Below, piece after piece: positions 57,510-64,000 of a DNA stretch of 64,000 nucleotides (the first letter of the stretch is position 1; each line of letters opens with the position of its first letter). The DNA comes from SHZI01 sp040080965 (GTDB taxonomy: Bacteria > Pseudomonadota > Gammaproteobacteria > Steroidobacterales > GCA-2729495): positions 39,848-103,847 of the forward strand of contig JBEBHH010000008.1 in the NCBI GenBank assembly GCA_040080965.1, given 5' to 3'. The translations under genes and the position numbers were made by a program. The notes under the pieces were generated by a model. The model saw nothing but the letters and a program-made list of their open reading frames with translations. It searched no databases and was not told the DNA's origin.

Positions 57510-58034
57510 TCAGGGTACGCGCCGGATCAGCAGCAGGTCGTCAATATAGCGCCCATCCACGCACAGGGACCGGGGAAGCACCGCCACCCGCTCGAAGCCC
57601 GCTGCTTCGTAGAGGCGTGCCGCCCGGGGGTTCTCGACGGAGACGAACAGTTCTACCTGGATCACGCCCGGCACCTGCCCGGCTCGCGCGATGACGTCGG
57701 CCACGAGCGCCCGGGCGATACCCTTGCCCCGGAACGCGGGCGCCACGTACATGCCCCAGATGTGGGACTTGTGGGCAACCTTCGTTCCCTGGTCCCGGTA
57801 CCACCCGATGCACCCGATCAGCGCTGCGGGATCCGCAAAGGCGCCGAGAACCCAGGATTGCTCCGTCGGCGTGATCCGGGCCGCCACCTCGTCCACCGAC
57901 GTCGCCACCTCGTCCGCGAGGCTCGCCCCGAAGGACGCCGGACTCTCCCGCAGGCCAGCGAGGCGAAAGGCACGAAACAGGTGGGCGTCGTCGGCCTGGA
58001 GGATCCTGATGATCTGGCCTGGAAGGGGCGCCAT
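57510..58034 (-). CDS. GNAT-family N-acetyltransferase
   Basis: A 174-residue acetyltransferase. Motif A, HIWGMYVAPAFRGKGIARALVADVIARA, holds the acetyl-CoA pyrophosphate loop (RGKGIA). VELFVSVENPRAARLYEAAGFERV is motif B. The N-terminal ILQADDAHLFRAFRLAGLRESPASFG matches the group that includes RimI-like and unknown acetyltransferases, with substrate not predictable. TACAGT lies exactly six bases before the ATG on the minus strand, suggesting a leaderless transcript. Confidence 0.88.
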   Translation of the reverse strand: MAPLPGQIIRILQADDAHLFRAFRLAGLRESPASFGASLADEVATSVDEVAARITPTEQSWVLGAFADPAALIGCIGWYRDQGTKVAHKSHIWGMYVAPAFRGKGIARALVADVIARAGQVPGVIQVELFVSVENPRAARLYEAAGFERVAVLPRSLCVDGRYIDDLLLIRRVP

Positions 58035-58040
58035 CGGCCG

Positions 58041-58046
58041 ACTGTA
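58041..58046 (-). promoter_or_regulatory. -10 hexamer placed for a leaderless GNAT transcript
   Basis: TACAGT on the minus strand, then CGGCCG, then the ATG at 58034. Confidence 0.5.
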
Positions 58047-58077
58047 TAACGCCCTGATTTGGCTGTCCCCTGACGCC

Positions 58078-58104
58078 GGGCCTGCGGCATCGGGCCGCAG
58101 GCCC
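58078..58104. repeat. 11-bp perfect inverted repeat in a divergent promoter region
   Basis: GGGCCTGCGGC and GCCGCAGGCCC flank ATCGG, between the GNAT gene and the M1-M28 peptidase gene. Neither gene ends here, so a terminator is unlikely; an operator or a leader hairpin is possible. Confidence 0.5.
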
Positions 58105-58172
58105 GCCGCCCTGACGCACCCGGGCGCGCCGGAGGCTTAGAATCGCCGTTTCCCGCTCCCCCGGAGACTCCC

Positions 58173-61100
58173 ATGGCCGCCCGTTTTCCCGCCGTCGTCG
58201 CACTCGTGGTATTCAGCCTGGCAGCGCCCGGACTCGCGGCGGCGCAAGCCGCGGCCGCCGCCCCCACCGAATGGCCGGCCTACCAGCTGACCTCCACCAT
58301 CGATCCGCCCACCCACCGGCTCACCACGGTGGCCGAGGTCACCCTGCCGGCTGCCATGGCCGGCAAGACGGTGGAGTTCGTGCTCGGCGGGAATTTCCAG
58401 GTCACCGCGTCGAAGCCGGCTGCCGGGAAACTGCCCGCCGAGGCCGGCGCGAAAGCCTTCGCCGGCATCAACGGCACCAGCGAGGAGTTCGCCAACAAGC
58501 GCGGCGTATCCGGCTACCGGGTGAAGCTCCCGGCCGGCAGCACCCGCTTCCGGGTGGAGTACACGGGCCTCGTGGACATCCCGCCCACGGCCAGCCCCGA
58601 GGAATACGCCCGCAGCTTCTCCGAGACGCCCGGCATCGTGTCGTCGGAGGGCATCTACCTGGCCGGCACGACGCTCTGGTACCCCCAGCTCGCCGGTGAC
58701 CAGGCCGGCCAGCTCGTCACCTATGCCTTCACGGTCAACACGCCGGCCGGCTGGCACATCATCGCGCCGGGCAACGGCGTCTCCTCGGGCAAGGACGGCA
58801 TGGCCCGCTGGGAAACGCCCAGCGCGGTGGACGAGATCTCCGTCGCCGGCGGTCCGCTCACGGCCTACGCCGCCAGCGCGGGCCTCGCGGAGGCCCAGGT
58901 CTTCCTGCGCAAGCCCGACCCGGCGCTCGCCAGCAAGTACCTGGACGCCACCAGCCGCTACCTGCGCATGTACAACGAGCTGATCGGCGCCTATCCCTAC
59001 AAGAAGTTCGCGCTCGTCGAGAATTTCTGGGAAACCGGCTACGGCATGCCGTCCTACACGCTGCTCGGGCCCCAGATCATCCGCTTCCCCTTCATCCTCA
59101 CCTCCTCCTACCCCCACGAGATCCTCCACAACTGGTGGGGCAACTCGGTGTACGTGGACTACCTCACCGGCAACTGGTGCGAGGGCCTCACCGCCTACCT
59201 CGCCGATCACCTGATGAAGGAAATCGAGGGCCAGGGCGCCGAGTACCGGCGCGACGTCTTGAAGAAGTACCGGGACTTCGCGAGCACCAGCGGCGACTTC
59301 CCCCTGAAGGAATTCCGCTCCCGGCACAGCGCCGCCACCGAGGCGGTCGGCTACGGCAAGGTGCTGATGGGCTTCCACGAGCTGCGGCAGATGGTGGGCG
59401 ACGACCTCTTCCGCCAGTCGCTCCGCACCTTCTACAAGGATTACCGGGGCACCCGCGCCAGCTTCGGCGACGTGCGAACCGCCTTCGAGAAGACCACCGG
59501 CCGGGACCTGGGCCGCTTCTTCGACGACTGGGTCAACCGCACCGGCGCGGCCGACCTGGCCGTCAGCGACGTGAAGGTCGCGGGCAGCGGCAGCAGGTAC
59601 ACGGTCACCGGCGTGGTCACCCAGCGGCAGGCAGGGCCCTATGACCTCGAGGTCCCCGTGGTGGTCAGCACCGCCGCGGGCCCCGTGATCGCGAAGGTCC
59701 GCAGCAAGGACGCGAACACGGCCTTCAGCATCGACACCACGTCGGCGCCCACGGCGGTGTCGGTCGATCCCGCCTTCGACCTCTTCCGCATCCTCGACCC
59801 GCGGGAGACCGCGCCCAGCATCGGCCAGCTCTTCGGCGCCAGCGAAGTGGTCGCCGTGCTGCCCGCCGCCGAGGCGGACAAGTGGCGCAGCGTGCTCGAC
59901 GCCTGGAAGAGCCCGTCCAACAGGATCACCGTCGTGACCGACAAGGAGATCAGCAAGCTGCCCGTCGACCGCAGCGTGTGGCTGCTGGGCCGGCAGAACC
60001 GCTTCGCCGCGAAGCTGTTCGCGAGCGAGCCCTCCCTGGGCCTCACGGTGAGCGCCACCAGCGTGAAGATCGGCGGCGCGGAGCTGCCCTTCGCCGGCCA
60101 CTCCCACGTGCTCACCCACCGGCACCCGGACGACCCGAAGCTCGCCGTGGGCTGGGTGACCTCCGATCCGGACGAGGCCATGGCGGGCCTGGCCCGCAAG
60201 CTGCCCCACTACGGCAAGTACTCCTGGCTGGCCTTCGCCGGCACGGAGCCCGCCAACGTGGCCAAGGGCGAGTGGTCCACCGCCGACTCGCCGCTCAACG
60301 TGAACCTGCAGGAGAAGGGCACCCCCATCGCCCTCTCGCCGCTGCCCAAGCGCGCCGCGCTGGCGGAACCGCCGGCGGCCTACGCGGCCGACAAGCTGCT
60401 GGCCCACGTCAACTTCCTCGCGGCGCCGGAACGTGAGGGCCGCGGCTTCGGCAGCGCCGGCCTCAAGGCCTCCCGCGACTACATCCGCGACCAGTTCGCG
60501 GCGGCGGGCCTCAAGCCCGGCGGTGACAACGGCACGTATTTCCAGGACTTCAAGGCCGTCGGCGGCACCGACAAGAAGGAAGAGACGCTGCAGAACGTGG
60601 TGGCCGTGCTGCCGGGCGCCGATCCGAAGTTCAAGGGCGAAGCCGCCCTGCTGACCGCCCACTACGACCACCTCGGCCTCGGCTGGCCGGGCGCGCGGGT
60701 GGACGGCCTCGGCAAGGTGCATCCCGGCGCCGACGACAACGCGAGCGGCGTTGCGGTGCTGATCGAGATGGCCAAGGCGCTGGCCGCAGGCCCGCCGCCG
60801 CCCCGCACGATCGTCTTCGTGGCCTTCAGTGGCGAGGAGGCCGGGCTGCTCGGCTCGCGCTACTACGTGAAGAACCCGGTGCCCGTGCCCCTCGCGGGCA
60901 TCTACGGCGTCATCAACATGGACACGGTCGGCCGCCTCGGCACGAACCCGGTGTCAGTCATCGCCACCGAGAGCGCGCGGGAATGGCCCTTCGTGTTCAG
61001 CGGCATCACCGCGGTCACCGGCGTGCCGACGAAGAGCATCCCCGGCGCCAGTGAGTCCTCCGACCAGCGCGCCTTCATCGAGGCGGGGATCCCGGGCGTG

Positions 61101-61556
61101 CAGCTGTTCGCCGGCGCCGGCTTCGACTACCACCGGCCCACCGACACCGCTGACAAGGTGGATGGCGCCGGCATGGTGCGCGTGGCCACCGTCGCCACCG
61201 AGGCCATCAGCTACGTGGCCTCCACCGACAAGCGCCTGTCCGCCGTCGCCGCCACGCCCCTCACGGGGACGGGGCCGGCAGGCGGCCCGACGCGCCGCGT
61301 CTCCGTGGGCGCCGTGCCGGACTTCGCTTATCCCGGCCCGGGACTGAAGCTGGACGGCGCCGTGCCGGGCTCCCCGGCCGACAAGGCCGGCATGAAGGCC
61401 GGCGACATCCTCACCCACGTCAACGGCAAGGAAGTGAGCAACCTGGGCGGCTTCAACGAGATCCTGAAGACGCTCGAGCCCGGCCAGAAGGTGGAGCTGC
61501 GCTGGACCAGCGCCGGCGCGGCGAAGAAGGCCACCGTCGAGCTGGTGGCGCGCTAG
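58173..61556 (+). CDS. Exported M1-M28-PDZ peptidase fusion
   Basis: A 1127-residue protein with signal peptide (VVALVVFSLAAPGLAAAQA). The N-terminal M1-like domain has zinc motif H315-E-I-L-H319 and the third ligand in NWCEGLTAYLAD. VENFWETGYGMPSY replaces the usual GxMEN loop. The M28 domain (about 730-1010) has AHYDHLGLG (H830), HPGADDNASG (D854/D855), SGEEAGLLGS, NMDTVGRL and DYHRPTDTADKV, a complete two-zinc site. A PDZ domain (about 1040-1127; LDGAVPGSPADKAGMKAGDILTHVNG) closes the chain. Two different metallopeptidases in one periplasmic or secreted chain suggest stepwise trimming of peptides. It has a GGAG site. DUF418 follows 15 bases later. Confidence 0.9.
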   Translation: MAARFPAVVALVVFSLAAPGLAAAQAAAAAPTEWPAYQLTSTIDPPTHRLTTVAEVTLPAAMAGKTVEFVLGGNFQVTASKPAAGKLPAEAGAKAFAGINGTSEEFANKRGVSGYRVKLPAGSTRFRVEYTGLVDIPPTASPEEYARSFSETPGIVSSEGIYLAGTTLWYPQLAGDQAGQLVTYAFTVNTPAGWHIIAPGNGVSSGKDGMARWETPSAVDEISVAGGPLTAYAASAGLAEAQVFLRKPDPALASKYLDATSRYLRMYNELIGAYPYKKFALVENFWETGYGMPSYTLLGPQIIRFPFILTSSYPHEILHNWWGNSVYVDYLTGNWCEGLTAYLADHLMKEIEGQGAEYRRDVLKKYRDFASTSGDFPLKEFRSRHSAATEAVGYGKVLMGFHELRQMVGDDLFRQSLRTFYKDYRGTRASFGDVRTAFEKTTGRDLGRFFDDWVNRTGAADLAVSDVKVAGSGSRYTVTGVVTQRQAGPYDLEVPVVVSTAAGPVIAKVRSKDANTAFSIDTTSAPTAVSVDPAFDLFRILDPRETAPSIGQLFGASEVVAVLPAAEADKWRSVLDAWKSPSNRITVVTDKEISKLPVDRSVWLLGRQNRFAAKLFASEPSLGLTVSATSVKIGGAELPFAGHSHVLTHRHPDDPKLAVGWVTSDPDEAMAGLARKLPHYGKYSWLAFAGTEPANVAKGEWSTADSPLNVNLQEKGTPIALSPLPKRAALAEPPAAYAADKLLAHVNFLAAPEREGRGFGSAGLKASRDYIRDQFAAAGLKPGGDNGTYFQDFKAVGGTDKKEETLQNVVAVLPGADPKFKGEAALLTAHYDHLGLGWPGARVDGLGKVHPGADDNASGVAVLIEMAKALAAGPPPPRTIVFVAFSGEEAGLLGSRYYVKNPVPVPLAGIYGVINMDTVGRLGTNPVSVIATESAREWPFVFSGITAVTGVPTKSIPGASESSDQRAFIEAGIPGVQLFAGAGFDYHRPTDTADKVDGAGMVRVATVATEAISYVASTDKRLSAVAATPLTGTGPAGGPTRRVSVGAVPDFAYPGPGLKLDGAVPGSPADKAGMKAGDILTHVNGKEVSNLGGFNEILKTLEPGQKVELRWTSAGAAKKATVELVAR

Positions 61557-61571
61557 CACGGCCTGCCGCGG

Positions 61572-62897
61572 ATGATGACCGCGCCCGGCGCTGCCGCACC
61601 CGGACCCGTTCCGCAGAAGGAACGGGTCCAGGCGCTGGACGTGGCGCGGGGCATCGCGGTGCTCGGTGTGCTCCTCATGAACATCTGGGCCTTCGCCGGG
61701 CCCCAGGCCTTCTTCGACTATCCCATCGCCATCGCTGACCGGGCCGGCGCCCCCGTCGCCACCTGGGCGCTGGTCCACACACTGTTCGAGGGCAGCCAGC
61801 GCACGCTCCTGTCGCTGCTCTTCGGCGCCGGCGCCCTGCTGCTGATGACGCGGCTGGAGAAGGACGGCCCGCCCGGCTCGTCCCGGGGCACCTGGTACCG
61901 CCGGACCGGCGTACTGATTGCCTTGGGCCTGGTGAACGCCTACGTCTTCCTGTGGCCGGCGGACATCCTCTTCGTCTACGGCCTGGCCGGCCTGTGCCTG
62001 TACCCGCTGCGCAACCTGCGCACGCCGGTGCTGCTCGCCATCATGGTGGCGGCCCTGGCAGTGCCCGCCGTGCTGCGGGGCCTGGAGGTGAGTCACCTGC
62101 AGGCGCTGGAGATTGCCGCGCTGGAGGATCCCGGCAGCGCCGCGGCCGGTGAGTGGGCGGAAGAACTGAAGAAGGCGCGGCCGGATCCCGTCGCCGACCC
62201 GGACATGGCGGCCGAGATCCGCACCATGCAGTCCGGCTCCCTCGGTGAAATCATCGTTCGCCAGGCGAAGGTGAGCCTGATCCTGCAGCTCATCGTCGGC
62301 CTGAAGTGGTGGTTCCTCGACGCGCTCGCGATGATGATCCTGGGCATGGTGCTGTGCCGGTCGGGCCTGCTCACGCGGCCGGCGCCGCAGTCGCGCTTCC
62401 TGGGACTGAGTGCGGCGGCGTTCGCCGTGGGGCTGCCCCTTGCCGCGTGGCAGACCAGCGTGCTCCTGGCGTCGGACTTTCACCCGGTCGACGCCGAGAT
62501 CGCGAAGCTTGGCTACGACGTGCGCCGCCTGGCCATGGCGCTGGGCTACCTCGGGCTGATCCTCGCGTTCTGCCAGGCCGCGCGCGGCGCCGTGATCCGG
62601 CGCGCGCTCTCCGCCGTCGGACGCATGGCGCTGACGAACTACCTGGCCCAGTCGATCCTCTGTGCGCTGATCTTCTACGGCTTCGGGCTGGGTCTCTACG
62701 GCCGCGTCACGGGCTACCAGCTGTACGGCGTGGTGCTGGCGATCTGGGCGCTGGAACTGGCCTGGAGCAGCTGGTGGCTCGCCCGCTACCAGATCGGCCC
62801 ATTCGAATGGGTGTGGCGGTCGCTGACCTACCGGCGGCGGCTAGGCGCGAAACAGGAACTCCTGCATCCCGTTCCGGAGCAGGGTGGCGCTCTCTGA
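61572..62897 (+). CDS. DUF418-domain membrane protein (YeiB-like)
   Basis: A 441-residue integral membrane protein with about ten hydrophobic segments. It opens with RVQALDVARGIAVLGVLLMNIWAF, the N-terminal signature of YeiB/DUF418 proteins. Later ALSAVGRMALTNYLAQSILCALIFYGFGLGLYG and WSSWWLARYQIGPFEWVWRSLTY form the typical DUF418 C-terminal domain. Members are relatives of acyltransferase-3-like membrane proteins and are mostly uncharacterised. It is probably co-transcribed with the peptidase fusion. Its last 57 bases overlap the convergent methyltransferase-like gene. Confidence 0.9.
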   Translation: MMTAPGAAAPGPVPQKERVQALDVARGIAVLGVLLMNIWAFAGPQAFFDYPIAIADRAGAPVATWALVHTLFEGSQRTLLSLLFGAGALLLMTRLEKDGPPGSSRGTWYRRTGVLIALGLVNAYVFLWPADILFVYGLAGLCLYPLRNLRTPVLLAIMVAALAVPAVLRGLEVSHLQALEIAALEDPGSAAAGEWAEELKKARPDPVADPDMAAEIRTMQSGSLGEIIVRQAKVSLILQLIVGLKWWFLDALAMMILGMVLCRSGLLTRPAPQSRFLGLSAAAFAVGLPLAAWQTSVLLASDFHPVDAEIAKLGYDVRRLAMALGYLGLILAFCQAARGAVIRRALSAVGRMALTNYLAQSILCALIFYGFGLGLYGRVTGYQLYGVVLAIWALELAWSSWWLARYQIGPFEWVWRSLTYRRRLGAKQELLHPVPEQGGAL

Positions 62898-63449
62898 CCG
62901 CAGGCCCCGCATGACCTTGCCCAGGTCCTCGGGGGAATAGCGGGGCGCGTTGCGCCGGGCATCCGTGGTGAGCGACTCGACCAGCCGGCCGTCGGGCAAG
63001 GGCGCGAACCGGCTGGGCCGCGCGGGCATGGTGGTTCCCGAGTAGACGATCAGCAGGTGGGCGAACGCCCCCGGCCGCATCCGGGCCGAGAGGCTGGTCA
63101 TCAGCGCGGCGATCGCCGGGCGCTGCAGGTAGTTGAGCAGGTCCCAGCAGAGCACGATGTCGATCGGCTCCTTCCGCGGCGGCGGCAGCAGCGCCTCCAC
63201 CCTTTCCCGGAGAAGTGCGGGATCAGGCTCCTGGTCGAGGGACTCCAGGCCCTCCGCCAGGTCGGCGATGTCGAGGCGGCAACGGAACGGCGTGAGCAGC
63301 GCCACCGTCTCCGATCGCACCGGGCCCAGGTCGAGCACGACGGAACGCCGTTCCGCGCTCAACGATTCCACCAGCCGGCGGAACAGCGGTGCACTGACGG
63401 GCACCGGTTCCGCCGCTGCCAGCTTCGCGGCGCGGTTGGGAAGGCTCAC
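62841..63449 (-). CDS. Class I SAM-dependent methyltransferase-like protein
   Basis: A 202-residue protein. RSVVLDLGPVRSETVALLTPFRCRLDIADL resembles the SAM-binding first strand and acidic second strand, with the glycine loop reading DLGPVRSE (fewer glycines than usual). IDIVLCWDLLNYLQRPAIAALMTSLSARMRPGAFAHLLIVY corresponds to motif IV to V. The start is GTG at 63449. It follows the bactofilin gene by 18 bases on the same strand. Catalysis is uncertain because of the altered loop. It overlaps the DUF418 gene tail-to-tail by 57 bases. Confidence 0.7.
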   Translation of the reverse strand: MSLPNRAAKLAAAEPVPVSAPLFRRLVESLSAERRSVVLDLGPVRSETVALLTPFRCRLDIADLAEGLESLDQEPDPALLRERVEALLPPPRKEPIDIVLCWDLLNYLQRPAIAALMTSLSARMRPGAFAHLLIVYSGTTMPARPSRFAPLPDGRLVESLTTDARRNAPRYSPEDLGKVMRGLRSESATLLRNGMQEFLFRA

Positions 63450-63467
63450 GTGGCGCGCGCGCCGTGC

Positions 63468-64000
63468 TTAACGGGACTGTCCACCGACATTGCTGATGGG
63501 CGGTGAACCGGAGACCACCTGCGGGGCGGACGCGGGGCGCGCCGGAGCGGGACCACGATTCGCGCTGGCGGCGGAGCCGAGCACGTTCTTCACCGATTCC
63601 GGATCCATTTCGATGGAGCCCTTGAATGCGGCGCCGTCTTCCAGCGTCACGCGCGGCGACGTGATGTTGCCGCGAACCTTGGCGCTCTTGCGGACGATCA
63701 CCTGCTCGGAGCCGAAGAGGTCGCCCTCCATCGAGCCCTCGACGAAGACGGTGTGGGCGTAGACGTCGGCCTTGATCTTGCCGGAGGTGCCGATCGTCAG
63801 CGTGTTGCTCTGGAGCTGGATCGTGCCGGTCACTTCACCTTCCACGAAGACATCTTCCTGGCCCCGGAGCGTGCCCTCGATCTGGATGGACGGGCCGATC
63901 ACGGCCGTCGTGCGCCCGCGGGATGTGGACGAACCGGTGGTGGCAGCAGGCCTCGGCGCGGAGTCCGCGGCCGGGGTGCTGGCGGGGGGCTGGTAGGCGC
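63468..64000 (-). CDS. Bactofilin, copy 2 (start beyond window)
   Basis: Polymer-forming cytoskeletal protein, cut at its N-terminus by the right edge of the window. The visible part is 177 residues: a Pro/Ala/Ser/Thr-rich leader, then the bactofilin beta-helix (IGPSIQIEGTLRGQEDVFVEGEV, IKADVYAHTVFVEGSMEGDLFG, VRGNITSPRVTLEDGAAFKGSI), and a disordered tail ending SNVGGQSR. The GTG at 63902 looks like an internal codon, because the frame stays open with bactofilin-type leader composition to the edge. It differs from copy 1 in length and tail, so two distinct bactofilins are present. The methyltransferase-like gene follows it. Confidence 0.9.
   Translation of the reverse strand, partial: AYQPPASTPAADSAPRPAATTGSSTSRGRTTAVIGPSIQIEGTLRGQEDVFVEGEVTGTIQLQSNTLTIGTSGKIKADVYAHTVFVEGSMEGDLFGSEQVIVRKSAKVRGNITSPRVTLEDGAAFKGSIEMDPESVKNVLGSAASANRGPAPARPASAPQVVSGSPPISNVGGQSR

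Noticed and set aside
58137..60722. 861-codon open frame on the minus strand opposite the M1-M28 peptidase gene
   Set aside because: Low-complexity Gly/Ala/Arg/Val-rich translation with no recognisable domain; explained by high GC at third codon positions of the real gene.

Overview
This is a gene-dense, high-GC (roughly two thirds G+C) bacterial chromosomal window, most likely from a gammaproteobacterium near the Xanthomonadales, Nevskiales or Steroidobacterales. The taxonomic reading is inference. It rests on TPS-type secretion, VPxPA-CTERM proteins, a PagL-like enzyme, molybdenum cofactor genes, GloB, an Lhr helicase and a family of GTAGGAGCGGC palindromes of the kind common in such genomes. 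There is no transposase, integrase, phage gene or CRISPR array. No stretch longer than 300 bases lacks a gene.

Layout. Bases 1-7016 are a surface/secretome block on the minus strand: a TpsA adhesin (cut by the window edge), its TpsB transporter, two paralogous CTERM-sorted proteins and a secreted protein resembling phosphate-binding proteins. Next to it is an orphan PhoB-type response regulator (7306-8046) whose promoter region holds four 11-bp-spaced Pho-box-like repeats. Bases 8055-16000 carry an orphan molybdenum-hydroxylase iron-sulfur subunit with a cytochrome c, a Tat-exported DUF1838 protein, two enzymes of the saccharopine route of lysine degradation, and an arsenate reductase / aquaporin / CDF efflux group.

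Bases 15654-23268 form a tightly overlapped plus-strand operon whose seven products all carry export signals: an NmrA-like protein, a cytochrome c-GLUG repeat fusion, a beta-propeller, three short-chain dehydrogenases (two predicted Tat lipoproteins) and a BNR-repeat protein. A PagL-like enzyme, a PCMH-type FAD oxidase, another exported SDR and a 930-residue PQQ-dehydrogenase/diheme protein follow. This extracytoplasmic redox cluster is the most likely undescribed system here, because SDR enzymes normally work on cytosolic NAD(P)H.

Bases 30445-52136 are mostly housekeeping: MscS channel, Lhr helicase, acetoacetyl-CoA synthetase, moaA, a quinone oxidoreductase, xdhC, moeA, a toxin-antitoxin pair, alanine dehydrogenase, an omega-aminotransferase, a CBS protein, moaB, gloB, a Kef-type antiporter and a CDGSH protein. 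tRNA-Arg(ACG) lies at 52279. Bases 53285-55088 are an M23 peptidase / coiled-coil / bactofilin operon, convergent with and overlapping a membrane caspase-like C13 peptidase. The window ends with an M1-M28-PDZ peptidase fusion, a DUF418 protein, a methyltransferase-like protein and a second bactofilin cut by the edge.

Two sequence-level patterns run across the window. First, 13 short hairpin units of one family sit at gene ends, and ten genes take their stop codon from inside a unit. Second, at least seven genes start with ATG exactly six bases after a TAnnnT -10-like hexamer, which points to leaderless transcripts.
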